DNA from: JAFGDI01 sp963667715
GTDB lineage: Bacteria > Planctomycetota > Phycisphaerae > Sedimentisphaerales > SM23-30
Reading direction: 5' to 3'
Assembly: GCA_963667715.1 (NCBI GenBank)
Contig: OY763926.1
Coordinates: forward strand, 4,154,001 to 4,218,000
DNA length: 64,000 nucleotides
Each line of letters begins with the position of its first letter. The first letter of the stretch is position 1. The notes beneath the pieces are model-generated. The model was not told the DNA's origin and ran no database searches. It saw only the letters and a list, made by a program, of their open reading frames with translations. A program made the position numbers and the translations under genes. Positions 1 to 8,515 of this stretch are shown piece by piece.

Positions 1-592
1 TCCAGAATCTCATCATTAAGGAATTTGGCAAACGTAGTCCAAATGCAGACAAATCATTCTCCAAATGGGTTCTTACAAAATTCTGCAACCATAATATAGA
101 ATACTCCTTGGCAGAGGCAAGATAACTCTCCGGATACCCGCCCCTGAGCCAAAGCTCATTTACTGCTCCACCAGAATCTGAAACTTCATCAAGAGTAAAT
201 GGCCCTAACTCATGATAGGCAATTCTACCGGCAAGGGTCTCCGAAGATTGCCGCTTTAATTCTGGCGAGGCTGACCCTAGTATCAAAAACCTGCCTGGCC
301 TTCTATCCTTGTCAATAAGTGACCTTAATAGCGGAAACAATTCCGGACAACGTTGTATCTCATCCAGAACGATCATATTATCTGAATATTGCTCAAAATA
401 CAGTTGGGCATTTTCCATTTTCTGCTGATCAGAAGGATTCTCCATATCCAAATATAAAGAAGGTATACCCATATCCTTGATCATCATTTTAGCCAGAGTA
501 GTTTTACCAGCCTGCCTTGGTCCTATAAGCCCTATTGCCGGAAAATACTCCAAACTTTTAACCAGGTCATTATATATTCTTCGATTAATCAT
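1..592 (-). CDS. AAA ATPase with DUF4143-type architecture (3' end outside window)
   Basis: The reading frame starts at ATG 592 (begins MINRRIYNDL) and runs off the window edge, so only about 197 residues are visible. A Walker A motif, GPRQAGKT, lies at residues 24-31 and a Walker B, IVLDEIQ, near residues 73-79. A GSAS sensor-like stretch and a 'LAGRIAYHELGPF' segment follow, which is typical of the predicted ATPase family whose C-terminus is DUF4143. The cellular role of this family is not established. A second member of the same family lies at 60436. A perfect palindrome sits 11 bp upstream of the start codon, suggesting autoregulation (inference). Confidence 0.85.
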   Translation of the reverse strand, partial: MINRRIYNDLVKSLEYFPAIGLIGPRQAGKTTLAKMMIKDMGIPSLYLDMENPSDQQKMENAQLYFEQYSDNMIVLDEIQRCPELFPLLRSLIDKDRRPGRFLILGSASPELKRQSSETLAGRIAYHELGPFTLDEVSDSGGAVNELWLRGGYPESYLASAKEYSILWLQNFVRTHLENDLSAFGLRLPNSLMMRFW

Positions 593-602
593 ACTTGAAT
601 TA

Positions 603-619
603 TCGGATTACTAATCCGA
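603..619. promoter_or_regulatory. Perfect palindrome upstream of the DUF4143 ATPase, candidate operator
   Basis: TCGGATTA-C-TAATCCGA, 8 bp on each side of one central base, ends 11 bp before the ATPase start codon on the minus strand. Its position fits an autoregulatory operator. No regulator gene is adjacent, so the ATPase itself or an unlinked factor would have to bind it. Confidence 0.45.
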
Positions 620-854
620 ATTTACAAGCATAAATGGTATTTTTTTGTCACAATTACCCAAAATTGCCACATACGGTTACAAAAGAACCAATTATATCCT
701 ATAAATACTAGCTCATATAACTGCAAATCACCTAGAGAATCATTATATAGCCAGTGCGGGGCTTAGTGTTGGTTAGATTGGGGATTTGGAATTTTGAGCT
801 ATATCTTTGATATTATAATATTACATTTCGCATTCTGCTTGTAAATTCGGATTA
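612..854. repeat. 19-bp perfect inverted repeat bracketing the 593-944 intergenic region
   Basis: TAATCCGAATTTACAAGCA at 612-630 is repeated in exact reverse complement at 836-854. Each copy overlaps a GGATTA/TAATCC palindrome. The AT-rich DNA between (631-835) has no convincing gene. The two copies are the main signal in the 350-bp gap between the ATPase gene and the next gene; they may be paired operators or the ends of a small element. Confidence 0.6.
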
Positions 855-923
855 TTAATCCTGATTTGCAAGGGAAAATAGTGTAATTGCCAGATAATGC
901 AGTTGGGAGAATACTGGAGTTGG

Positions 924-945
924 GAGACGCAATATATTGCGTCTC
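924..945. terminator. 22-bp perfect palindrome at the 3' end of the secreted-protein gene
   Basis: The arms GAGACGCAATA/TATTGCGTCTC form an uninterrupted 22-bp palindrome that touches the TAG stop codon of the leftward gene. There is no U-run, so it may act as an mRNA 3'-end stabiliser or a REP-like palindrome rather than a classic terminator. The same GAGACGCAAT palindrome type is common between genes in several bacterial phyla. Confidence 0.45.
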
Positions 946-2297
946 TACTGGAGGTTGTAGATTATTGGGGCTACTTCGTTGTCGTCGAATAGTAGAGCGT
1001 GGGTTTGGTCTTTTAGTTCGTAGCGGAATGGTTGGCCGGTGAAGGTGTTGGTGAGGGTTGGTACTATAGTTATTTCATCGAGCGAGCCGGGCAGATGGCT
1101 GGTTTGATGGATGTGCAGGCGAATAGCTTCGATATTTATTATGGCCTCGAGCCAAACTTTACATTGGGTGGCTTTATATAGCTCCCAGGTGTCGCTGGTG
1201 CGTAGTAGAAACGCAAAGGACATTTTACCCTGCTGCTGTTTACGATAATCTCTGATATCGGTCCAGATCTGATCGATGCGTGGGTTAGCGATATGGTATG
1301 GTAGCCGGAACCATTTATAATAGTCGTCACGGAGCTTGGTATATTGGTACCATTTGCTGATGGCTACTACCTGGGCGGGCGGCATGAGCTTCATTTTTGC
1401 AAGGTCGAGACCTTTGTCAGTTAGATAGTTCAGAGCTTCATTATAGTATAGGGCCAAGAGGCCATTGTATTCGTAATAGCCGTAAGGGAATTCTTCGTCT
1501 TCGGTGAGTTCAAAAATCGCTTTTACCGCTTCGTACATTTCTATGCCAGTGAAATACCCGGTTTCGAGGTCCTTTTTGAAGATATCAAGTACAACTTTTT
1601 CGTCAATGGCGTTATCGTTCAGGATACCGCGATTGAGATCGGGGAAAGTGAGATAATATTCCATGAGCGGCCAATACAGACTTGGGGAATCGCTTCGCTG
1701 ACCGAGATCACGGGCAATAGCAAGGGCACGACCAATTGCCAGGCGTGATATCCTGGTGTTTATAGTGGTGTTGCCGTCGGCGAAATCAGAAGCCATGATC
1801 AATTGCCGGCGGATAGATTCGAGTGCGGCGGCGTAATCGGAGCTGGCGAGCTTTTGTTTGGCGATAGTATGCATGGTTCTGGAGATAAGGTTGAGATTTG
1901 ATATACCGGTGGTTGATACGTCGAGGCCATTACTATAGTCGAGCTGCCAATCGCAATAGGACATACCAGTTGCGGTACTGATGAGTTTATCGACTGGCTC
2001 ATACCTATTTATTATGTCGGGGATAAGATTTGGGTCAGTGGTGGTGACGGGCAGGTTCTGGTCGGAGAAGCTCTGCTGAAGCTCGGCGGCCTGTAGATAA
2101 TAATCGGCGGCATTGCCTTTGGTGTTTGAGGTAGCTGGCCGGGAGAAGGAGTATATCATAGGCGGCGACGGCTGAGCTTTGGGCGAAACGGATATAGAAA
2201 TCGTTTTTGGGGGAATATCAAACTGATCCTGGGCAAAGCAGGCGGAGGTAAGAACAGGAAACAGTATTAATATAGTAGAGAAAAACCTGGTGTTCAT
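945..2297 (-). CDS. Secreted protein of unknown function
   Basis: 450 residues. The N-terminus (MNTRFFSTILILFPVLTSACFAQ) is a clear signal peptide, probably cleaved after CFA; the Cys does not sit in a good lipobox, so a lipoprotein is less likely. The rest has no membrane segment and is rich in Tyr, Leu and Ile. It looks mainly helical, with repeated 'Y-Y-L/W' patterns, and has a short C-terminal part (LPGSLDEI...NTFTGQPFRYEL) of the kind seen at the end of planctomycete-type secreted proteins with a final beta hairpin. A GGAG ribosome site lies 10 bp before the ATG. I do not recognise a family. It is an isolated gene. Confidence 0.75.
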   Translation of the reverse strand: MNTRFFSTILILFPVLTSACFAQDQFDIPPKTISISVSPKAQPSPPMIYSFSRPATSNTKGNAADYYLQAAELQQSFSDQNLPVTTTDPNLIPDIINRYEPVDKLISTATGMSYCDWQLDYSNGLDVSTTGISNLNLISRTMHTIAKQKLASSDYAAALESIRRQLIMASDFADGNTTINTRISRLAIGRALAIARDLGQRSDSPSLYWPLMEYYLTFPDLNRGILNDNAIDEKVVLDIFKKDLETGYFTGIEMYEAVKAIFELTEDEEFPYGYYEYNGLLALYYNEALNYLTDKGLDLAKMKLMPPAQVVAISKWYQYTKLRDDYYKWFRLPYHIANPRIDQIWTDIRDYRKQQQGKMSFAFLLRTSDTWELYKATQCKVWLEAIINIEAIRLHIHQTSHLPGSLDEITIVPTLTNTFTGQPFRYELKDQTHALLFDDNEVAPIIYNLQ

Positions 2298-2428
2298 AGC
2301 AGTACACTCCGTATGGCTGGTGATAACTAAATATTATGGTATGAATCAGGCGGGAACAGTAGATGTACAGACAATCAACTGTTATTATAAACTATAGGCA
2401 GGCTAGGTGGGAAATGGCAAGTAATAAC

Positions 2429-2722
2429 TTATGCTAACTTTTTCAGATGAGGAGATATACATTCTTTGAAAGACTCGCTCACACGCGACCATTGAACAAT
2501 ATCGACTCTAAAAGGCAGGTCGGATTCTGCGAAAGCTTCCAGCAGTTCCCCAAGTACGCCAAAGTCTAACGGACTATCGTTCATAATCAAAATATCGAGA
2601 TCGGAAGAAGCTCTGGCAGTACCATTTGCCCGAGAGCCAAATACCAAGCACTTATCAAGTGGGACATATTGGCTAAGAATATCTTTGACAATAGTGGAAT
2701 GTTGTTTGGAAATATCAATCAT
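2429..2722 (-). CDS. mntA: MntA-type nucleotidyltransferase antitoxin (MNT domain)
   Basis: 97 residues from ATG 2722, the start chosen because the longer frame overlaps most of the upstream gene's 3' part. The nucleotidyltransferase signature GSRANGTARASSDLD (G-S followed by D-x-D) is intact. In the HepT/MntA toxin-antitoxin system the MNT protein transfers AMP to a tyrosine of the HEPN toxin and so silences it. The start codon overlaps the 3' end of the hepT-like gene by 8 bp, so the two are co-translated. The order HEPN then MNT is the usual one. Confidence 0.85.
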   Translation of the reverse strand: MIDISKQHSTIVKDILSQYVPLDKCLVFGSRANGTARASSDLDILIMNDSPLDFGVLGELLEAFAESDLPFRVDIVQWSRVSESFKECISPHLKKLA

Positions 2723-3119
2723 TTCTGCTCTCAAGCTGTAAATATATAAGATCAACAACAGCTGCAAACTCCAGAGCAATCTTAAAAACATCTTTTGCAA
2801 CAGCTATATCATATATGTGACTAGTCTGATTTCTGGCAGCGTGAAAAGAGAACCATAAGGGTGGGTCATCAATCAGTTTATTTTCATGAGCAAATCTAAA
2901 AAGCTCCCTGCGAGATATGCCATCAACATATACATTACCAATATTATACTCCAACCAGCGTTTAATCATCTTCCAAGCCAGCTCGTAGGTATATCCAAAT
3001 CTCTGAATAACAGAATCTCTGATAATATCCTCGGGGACGATAGCCGGAGCGTTCTTATAGCAGGAAACAGAATCCTGTAAGGAGTCGATCGCTTTTCTAA
3101 AAGATGATAAATCTAGCAT
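2715..3119 (-). CDS. hepT: HepT-type HEPN ribonuclease toxin
   Basis: 134 residues from ATG 3119, preceded by GGAG at 9 bp; an in-frame TTG at 3134 has no better site. It belongs to the HI0074-like HEPN family (nucleotidyltransferase substrate-binding fold). The catalytic and regulatory motif R-x4-H-x-Y is visible as RNQTSHIY. In characterised systems the Arg/His pair cleaves RNA and the Tyr is AMPylated by MntA. It overlaps the downstream MNT gene by 8 bp. The prophage begins 66 bp upstream of this start, so its promoter may now lie partly within or next to the phage end. Confidence 0.85.
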   Translation of the reverse strand: MLDLSSFRKAIDSLQDSVSCYKNAPAIVPEDIIRDSVIQRFGYTYELAWKMIKRWLEYNIGNVYVDGISRRELFRFAHENKLIDDPPLWFSFHAARNQTSHIYDIAVAKDVFKIALEFAAVVDLIYLQLESRND

Positions 3120-3180
3120 CGCTACATACTCCAACTAACTGAAAATCAGTATATTACAAACTATATCATTATTATCGGTC

Positions 3181-3185
3181 GTAAG
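3181..3185. repeat. Target-site duplication, left copy (GTAAG)
   Basis: GTAAG directly precedes the phage end TGTAATATGACAG. The same five bases follow the right phage end at 38586-38590. A 5-bp duplication is what MuA-type transposases make. Confidence 0.9.
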
Positions 3186-3213
3186 TGTAATATGACAGAA
3201 TAAATGGCCAATT
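3186..3213. repeat. Left phage end, terminal inverted repeat and first transposase site
   Basis: Starts TGTAATATGACAG and continues to AATGGCCAATT. It matches the reverse complement of the right end at 19 of 28 positions, including TGTA, CAG and TGGCCAA. A close copy of its inner part (TATGACAGAATAAATGGCC at 3191-3209) recurs at 3328. Confidence 0.85.
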
Positions 3214-3327
3214 GTGGGAATTGACAATTATGAACGGGAAACAACGAGAATGCAAACACTTATGAAAGATTTTGTGCTGGTTGGTGGTATTAAATAAGAT
3301 GGCCAGAAACGGTTGTATTTGCGATTC

Positions 3328-3346
3328 TATGACAGATTAAATGGCC
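3328..3346 (+). repeat. Second transposase-binding site candidate at the left end (L2-like)
   Basis: TATGACAGATTAAATGGCC differs at one base from 3191-3209. A repeated end site about 137 bp inside the terminus resembles the spaced L1/L2 arrangement of Mu. Confidence 0.75.
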
Positions 3347-3405
3347 TAAAGGGGTTTGATGCCGATTAGCATTTAATAGCGTTTAAAACCCGTTTAACGA
3401 CATTG

Positions 3406-3444
3406 AAAACGGCGATTATTGGATTTAATAATCTGCCGTTTTTT
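3406..3444. terminator. Strong bidirectional terminator at the end of the left-arm operon
   Basis: AAAACGGC and GATTATT pair with AATAATC and GCCGTTTT, giving a 15-bp stem with one bulge and a 6-base loop. U-runs follow on both strands. It lies downstream of the leftward tail genes and just inside the phage end, shielding host DNA from phage transcription and the reverse. Confidence 0.75.
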
Positions 3445-3448
3445 ATTT

Positions 3449-3499
3449 TTTAAACGACATGACTTTTGCGACATGCGACATTTAAACGACATGACTTTT
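3449..3499 (+). repeat. Two 19-bp direct repeats near the left phage end
   Basis: TTTAAACGACATGACTTTT occurs at 3449-3467 and 3481-3499, separated by GCGACATGCGACA. A weaker relative (GTTTAACGACATTGA) lies at about 3391. They may be further binding sites for the transposase or a phage regulator. The rest of 3500-3682 is AT-rich, with an imperfect GCCGGA/TCCGGC inverted repeat at 3552-3590, and shows no gene. Confidence 0.55.
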
Positions 3500-3682
3500 T
3501 AAAAGTAAAACTACCTATATTAACTTTTCATATTATGTATAAATAGTATCGGCCGGAAAGCACTTTTTTGATTAAAAAAAATAGCCTCCGGCTGGCTGCC
3601 GAAATATTCAGTTGTCGCATTGGCACTGTGATCACAGTACCGGCTGATCAGGCTGATGCCTGGTTATAGTTCAAAATCACTA

Positions 3683-3919
3683 TCAAAATTGCATGCCGTA
3701 TTTACGACGGAATTTCAGAAGGGCCTGAGCCTGAACTCTGATGAGTTGGTCCATGACCGCAATCATTTCATCTTCGATCTGGTCGATATGGCCCTGATTC
3801 ATAGTCATATCCTGCTGAATGTAATGGTTGCCAAAACAATGCACCTGACCAGGTGTTTTATTGGCTTTACGCAGAGCAAATTTGAATGCTTTAATTCGCT
3901 TATTCCTGTCGATTGGCAT
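3683..3919 (-). CDS. Small phage tail-region protein, unknown
   Basis: 78 residues, strongly basic and helical, with GGAG 9 bp before the ATG. It is the last gene of the leftward operon, 3 bp after the preceding tail gene. The position next to tail genes suggests a minor tail or assembly protein. No known domain is recognisable. Confidence 0.6.
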   Translation of the reverse strand: MPIDRNKRIKAFKFALRKANKTPGQVHCFGNHYIQQDMTMNQGHIDQIEDEMIAVMDQLIRVQAQALLKFRRKYGMQF

Positions 3920-3922
3920 TTC

Positions 3923-4300
3923 TTATAGCTCCTCTATGGTTGCTGCTATTTTGCAGAACCAGTTTTTGTTTGATTCTGAATAGATGAATAATCTGCCGTT
4001 ACCCTGGGGGATCGGGCGGAAATTTGACATAAATGCATTATAATATGTATCAGTGCCGTATACCCAGTTCTGAGGGGCGGCGGTCTGGTAGTTCTGGAGA
4101 TTATGCATTAAAGTTGCCAGGGCATCTCTACTGGCGGCTCTTATAGTTGCTACAATATGTACAGTATAACCGTTTTTACCCAGTAGAGCGGATGTGCGGA
4201 TGTTAGATCCGGGGATCGTGGAGATAACCCGCCTGGCTTTACCTGGTATTGGCAATACAGTAACTTCATTGCCGAAAATTGTATTAATATTAATTGTCAT
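3923..4300 (-). CDS. Phage tail protein, unknown, downstream of the tape measure
   Basis: 125 residues with AAGGA before the ATG. The sequence (FGNEVTVLPIPGKARRVISTIPGS...) predicts a beta-rich fold. Genes directly after the tape measure in long-tailed phages usually encode distal tail or baseplate parts, and the N-terminal 'I-F-G-N-E-V...P' pattern fits such a role by inference only. It is transcribed with the tape measure gene, 9 bp apart. Confidence 0.6.
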   Translation of the reverse strand: MTININTIFGNEVTVLPIPGKARRVISTIPGSNIRTSALLGKNGYTVHIVATIRAASRDALATLMHNLQNYQTAAPQNWVYGTDTYYNAFMSNFRPIPQGNGRLFIYSESNKNWFCKIAATIEEL

Positions 4301-4309
4301 TATTAATCC

Positions 4310-5911
4310 TTAATCTGCCGGGGAAACTCTCGGCTGACTACCAGCGTCTAAACGGTTATAAATAGGTGCCATATAGTGATTGATTACTGTCGGAGCATTT
4401 AACCCTGTAACATTTTCAAAAGATGAGATTGCCTTACCTGCTATTTCTGGAGTCAATGGATTATCTTTATCATAATATAAGCTTGCTACATCATAATATG
4501 CATCTCTTTGTTCTTTAGACATCTCATGAACTGGTTTTCCTACAGAAGCCATGTATTGCCGATAAAACATATTCGCTATAAAGTTCTGTTTTTCTTGCCC
4601 ATCGGGGATTAAAAAATCATTCATGCCTGCCTGATTATACTGTTTAAATACTGTATTGCTCAAATCTAATAATGCTGCACCTTTACGCATGTTATTGCTA
4701 GTAATCGCTGAAGCCACTGCCTTTTGAGACTCAAATGACTCAACTAAACCTAATGTGGTTTTTCTCCAGCCCGCTGATTCGTTGGCAAATTCTGAAGCCG
4801 TTGAGCTTAACCCTAACCTCATAAAATTATCACGAGCTGAGATATTATCAGAATTATACAATGTCACAGCTGCCTTCATTTGCTCAGCGGTTAATCCCGC
4901 ATCTTGCAACGCCATCTGTCCTTCACCAGTTGCAGCATTAGCTGTTAAATACTTATCTAGCAATGACATTTTCTGATCGTAAGGAAGGTTTCTGAACATT
5001 TTTTCAGACATTCCAGTTCCTTTAGTCATTCCGGCAATAGCATCTGTATTTTGTAGTAATCTCATCAACTGTTCCGATGTAGTTGCACCGACATCAGCAG
5101 ATGGTGCTGCATTCAATGTAGTAGCGAAATCAGCTAGAGCTCTTTCGGGTGATGCCCCCATTGCAATAGCCGGTATCAAAGATTTAACACCACCAGAAAT
5201 AAACTGTTCGAAGGTTTTAGCCTTAGAGGCCTGCTGGACTGATGATATTTTCTGAATAGCTCCCTGGGCTGATTGCTGATCAGATACACCCATAGCAGCC
5301 AGTACTTTAAATAACTGGTCAACACCTCCAGAACTAATACCCTTTCTTTGTGCAAAATCGGCAACTGTAGATGCTATACCTATCTGATTATCCGTTAATG
5401 CCTGACCTTTGGTGCCAAATGCAGAATGAGTCGATACAGCAACGCCCTCTGCTAAGGAAAAATCTGAAAGATTACCACCTTGCATTATCTGTAGAATCTG
5501 CTGACGAGATGCTTTGATACCTGTCTCTGTCCCCATAACACCAGCCTGTGATGCTAATGCCTTAGATGCTGCATCTAAACCTTTAGCTTGCTCTGCAATT
5601 TCACGTTGTGCATCAGATATCTTTTTTAGATGATCGTACCATGATTTAAGCAATCTAATTAATGTTGTGATAACTCCAATAACAGCTAAGATCTTAGTCT
5701 TAAACCCTTCGATAGAATTTGTGAGCCCACTAACACCTTTTTTAGTTTTATTGCTCTGTTTATCAAGGTTATCTAAGCCGTCCTTACCCTTATTAGAGCC
5801 ATGCTCAATATCCTTACCGGCCTGCTTACCAGCTTTGCCGATATCGTTGAGGCCGCCTTTGGCTTGTTCTTTGCCTTCGAGCTGTACTTTGATGTTAAGA
5901 TTATCTGACAT
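4310..5911 (-). CDS. Tape measure protein candidate
   Basis: 533 residues. The charged N-terminus is rich in Gly, Lys and Asp (NLNIKVQLEGKEQAKGGLNDIGKAGK) and predicted to be coiled. A hydrophobic segment follows near residues 73-90 (TKILAVIGVITTLIRLL), then a long Ala, Gln and Ser-rich helical body. These are the usual marks of a tape measure protein, which sets tail length and is threaded through the tail tube. It lies directly after the tail tube candidate. Its modest length would imply a short tail. The family assignment rests on composition and position and not on a recognised motif. Confidence 0.75.
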   Translation of the reverse strand: MSDNLNIKVQLEGKEQAKGGLNDIGKAGKQAGKDIEHGSNKGKDGLDNLDKQSNKTKKGVSGLTNSIEGFKTKILAVIGVITTLIRLLKSWYDHLKKISDAQREIAEQAKGLDAASKALASQAGVMGTETGIKASRQQILQIMQGGNLSDFSLAEGVAVSTHSAFGTKGQALTDNQIGIASTVADFAQRKGISSGGVDQLFKVLAAMGVSDQQSAQGAIQKISSVQQASKAKTFEQFISGGVKSLIPAIAMGASPERALADFATTLNAAPSADVGATTSEQLMRLLQNTDAIAGMTKGTGMSEKMFRNLPYDQKMSLLDKYLTANAATGEGQMALQDAGLTAEQMKAAVTLYNSDNISARDNFMRLGLSSTASEFANESAGWRKTTLGLVESFESQKAVASAITSNNMRKGAALLDLSNTVFKQYNQAGMNDFLIPDGQEKQNFIANMFYRQYMASVGKPVHEMSKEQRDAYYDVASLYYDKDNPLTPEIAGKAISSFENVTGLNAPTVINHYMAPIYNRLDAGSQPRVSPAD

Positions 5912-5920
5912 TACTTAGCC

Positions 5921-6808
5921 TTATGCGATGGTGATGATCTTGTTGGTACCAGAAAGGGTTAATGGTGTAGTGGCATTGTTCGTTACCTGATAAGATGCAT
6001 CATAAGTTGTATATCCGTCACCGGAGGATGAACCATTGCTACAGGAAATTATCTCAACACCGGCTATGGTTACGGTCTTATCTGCTGCACCCTGGCCCAT
6101 AGCCAGAGTTGCTACCAGGCTCTGACGTGTCAGGGCCAGAACCTGACCACTAAGATCTTTATCGGTTTCGGCTCCGGAGTCCTGGAAGGAGATGTTGCCT
6201 GACGGCAAAATACCATTCATTGAGGTGTCGATAGTTGTATAGCCAACACTGCCATCATTAGATTCTTTGGAGATAGAGAATGCCAGGTTAAACGATAATC
6301 CGGTTACATGCAGAATATCAGTGGTGCCAAGCTTTAAGGTTTTAACGATCTGGCCGCCACGAGCAGCGGCAACATATTCCGGCAGGGTTTCTTCAGCTCT
6401 TGCGGGCACATGCATGCCAGCGAATCCAGCAGATGCTGACTCTGCCAGGCATTCGAAATTGAACGAGGCGGTTGCATACTGATCTTTATTAATAGAGATC
6501 GCAAGGTCAAAGATGACAGGATTATTAATAGTATGCTTAATATAGGTACTTTCGCCAGATTCTGCTTCATAGAAGACGAATGTGTCAATATCACCAGTTA
6601 ATATGTTAAGAGCCTGAGTGATGTCCTGAGTGGTTATATTGCCACGGCAATATTGACAATAGCGATCTGAGAACGCAACCTCTGCACCGTCAGGCGAAGA
6701 GGTTAGAACCTGGTCGTAACCTTTAACTATATTAGCGACTGTCAGACCGCCGAAAGACACACCATTAATGGTGGCCGCCTGCGGTTTATGTAATCTGTGA
6801 TTAGCCAT
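5921..6808 (-). CDS. Phage tail tube / major tail protein candidate
   Basis: 295 residues from ATG 6808, with AGGAG 7 bp upstream; an in-frame TTG two codons earlier is less likely. The sequence is beta-rich, with many Gly, Thr and Ser and few charged clusters, and ends in a small Ig-like region (VTNNATTPLTLSGTNKIITIA). It lies between a tail-terminator-like gene and the tape measure gene, the standard position of the tail tube gene in long-tailed phages. The call is by position and composition. Confidence 0.65.
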   Translation of the reverse strand: MANHRLHKPQAATINGVSFGGLTVANIVKGYDQVLTSSPDGAEVAFSDRYCQYCRGNITTQDITQALNILTGDIDTFVFYEAESGESTYIKHTINNPVIFDLAISINKDQYATASFNFECLAESASAGFAGMHVPARAEETLPEYVAAARGGQIVKTLKLGTTDILHVTGLSFNLAFSISKESNDGSVGYTTIDTSMNGILPSGNISFQDSGAETDKDLSGQVLALTRQSLVATLAMGQGAADKTVTIAGVEIISCSNGSSSGDGYTTYDASYQVTNNATTPLTLSGTNKIITIA

Positions 6809-6818
6809 TATCAAACTC

Positions 6819-7313
6819 CTAAAGTGAATCGATTATACATTTAGATTCCAGGTTCATCTGGAAATATACTTGCTTGTGTTTGTTGTCAACCTGATCAAAG
6901 CAGGAAACGAATTTGAAACCGTCAACTGCGATACCGCTGATATCCTCTTCATTATTAGGATGCCAGTGGTGAAACTTTTTCATGACGCCGATAATGATAT
7001 CAAAAATGCCAGGGGTATTAGCATCGCCGTACATGGCATCATCGCTGCGACCTTCCATACTCTGGCCAATCATTAGTGAGAGACCGACCGGGGCATTCAG
7101 ATCACAATCGCCTTCGAGCTGGCCGACTGAGACGGTTGGGTGGATGAAGCAGAACGGTGCGAACTGCCGAAAAGCCTGCACTCCCCCACTGCCGGACTCG
7201 ATCTGAAATTGCCAGCGGGCAACTGTCTTGAACAATGGCACATCTGGCTGGAATTCCAAAGATCTGGCAGCGATTATAGCAGCGTCAGCACAGTCGGTAT
7301 AAATATTGCTCAT
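6819..7313 (-). CDS. Phage tail completion / terminator-like protein candidate
   Basis: 164 residues, following a winged-helix gene with a 1-bp overlap. The N-terminal helix (SNIYTDCADAAIIAARSL) followed by mixed strands resembles small tail-completion proteins, and the gene sits immediately before the tail tube candidate. No diagnostic motif is visible, so the role is inferred from gene order. Confidence 0.5.
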   Translation of the reverse strand: MSNIYTDCADAAIIAARSLEFQPDVPLFKTVARWQFQIESGSGGVQAFRQFAPFCFIHPTVSVGQLEGDCDLNAPVGLSLMIGQSMEGRSDDAMYGDANTPGIFDIIIGVMKKFHHWHPNNEEDISGIAVDGFKFVSCFDQVDNKHKQVYFQMNLESKCIIDSL

Positions 7314-7681
7314 TACATGCCTCCCTGAACGGCGTTATGTTCAGCCGGATCAAAGAGCATACCCTGGGGGATATCACGCTGAGTCTGTTTGCGGCTGGAG
7401 ATCTCTTTCAGGATAATTTTGGCATCGATAGAACGATGCTCATTATATGATTTCCAGATCGCAGGGTCAGCGGTGAGCCAGTAGCCGCTTTGGCTGGCAA
7501 CGATCCAGTGGCCGTTGTCGCGGAGCTTCTGGATAAGATCTCTGATCTTACGCCGCTTGGTTTCATGGGTACCTGCGAGTTGAAGTTTGTCTGCCAGATC
7601 AATAGCAGATACAGAAGCTTTCGCCTGCTGCAGGATATGCAGAAGCGAGCTTTGCTGATGAGGTGATGTTGTCACTTTCAT
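7313..7681 (-). CDS. Winged-helix DNA-binding protein of the phage
   Basis: 122 residues, AAGGA before the ATG. Residues 10-75 read as a winged helix: helix LLHILQQAKASVSAIDLADKL, recognition region ETKRRKIRDLIQKLRDNG, then the wing HWIVASQSGYWLT. This is typical of small phage or plasmid proteins that sit among early genes. It joins the early block (Gam, GemA) to the tail block and may help switch between them (inference). Confidence 0.6.
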   Translation of the reverse strand: MKVTTSPHQQSSLLHILQQAKASVSAIDLADKLQLAGTHETKRRKIRDLIQKLRDNGHWIVASQSGYWLTADPAIWKSYNEHRSIDAKIILKEISSRKQTQRDIPQGMLFDPAEHNAVQGGM

Positions 7682-7717
7682 AGCTTCAATCCTTTGTTAC
7701 TATTACAGTAAATAACT

Positions 7718-7981
7718 TTATAAATATTTATGGCACGTTAGCCATAGCAGATGCCATTGCGGCCAGGTTAACCCTCTGTCAGGGTTCCAGATCCGGCAGA
7801 GCTTCAGGTCTGTGGTCGATACATTTTTAGACCACAGACAGAGCAGCTCATTATCTCTTACCACCACCCAGAAACACGTCGGGTGGTATGGATAGCTGGA
7901 TGATGCCAGAGCTATCCTGGTATCGATAATCTCAGCCAGATCATCTAACTGGCTAAACAGATTATCCGGATGAATTTTCAC
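7718..7981 (-). CDS. Small phage protein, unknown
   Basis: 87 residues. The GTG start at 7981 overlaps the TGA stop of gam (GTGA), so translation is coupled. Aromatic and Cys-rich (FWVVVRDNELLCLW..., W-x2-LLWLTCHKYL). No family recognised; most likely an accessory early protein. Confidence 0.6.
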   Translation of the reverse strand: MKIHPDNLFSQLDDLAEIIDTRIALASSSYPYHPTCFWVVVRDNELLCLWSKNVSTTDLKLCRIWNPDRGLTWPQWHLLWLTCHKYL

Positions 7982-8493
7982 GCTTTAACCTCTGTGCGAA
8001 CCGGCTCAACGTAGAATGGATTCTTTGGCACTCGCTTGGCCTCAACCTGAGCGAGCTGATCATCTGAGAGCTTAGCCAGGGCATCTTTACTGACAGACTC
8101 TTTGGTTATTATGCAATCCTTAATTAACGCTGGTTTAAACAGGCTTTTAATCAGCTTCAAAGTAGTATCATTTTTAGTTTTGATACTGATAACAGTTGAT
8201 TTACGCCAGCCGACTTTGCCGTGATTAAGAGTCATACTCTGCCGGGTGCCGAATGTTTTCTTGTTGGAGACGCAGAACGCTTTAATGGATTCGGCTAGCT
8301 GATCCAGTTCCAGCTGCAGTGGTTCGATCTCAAGCTTCGCCTCAGCCTTGAGCTGCTCGATTTTGGCAGAATTGTCGATATTGATCTTGTCAATCTGATC
8401 TGCCAGGCTGCCAATTTTATGCAGCAGATCATCAACCTGATCGAAAGACTCGACTGGGATAATATCAGATTGAGGTTTAACTTTTTTGGCCAT
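7978..8493 (-). CDS. gam: Mu Gam-like host-nuclease inhibitor
   Basis: 171 residues, GGAG before the ATG. The N-terminal half is a coiled coil (DDLLHKIGSLADQIDKIN...), and the C-terminal half has the Gam pattern of an aromatic-Gly 'GKVGWRKST' strand followed by a helical 'LIKSLF...CIITKESVSKDAL' part. Mu Gam is a Ku-like protein that binds double-stranded DNA ends and protects them from exonucleases. Its position among the early genes, downstream of gemA, is as in Mu. Confidence 0.85.
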   Translation of the reverse strand: MAKKVKPQSDIIPVESFDQVDDLLHKIGSLADQIDKINIDNSAKIEQLKAEAKLEIEPLQLELDQLAESIKAFCVSNKKTFGTRQSMTLNHGKVGWRKSTVISIKTKNDTTLKLIKSLFKPALIKDCIITKESVSKDALAKLSDDQLAQVEAKRVPKNPFYVEPVRTEVKA

Positions 8494-8515
8494 AATAAGA
8501 CTCCGTTCTTATTAA

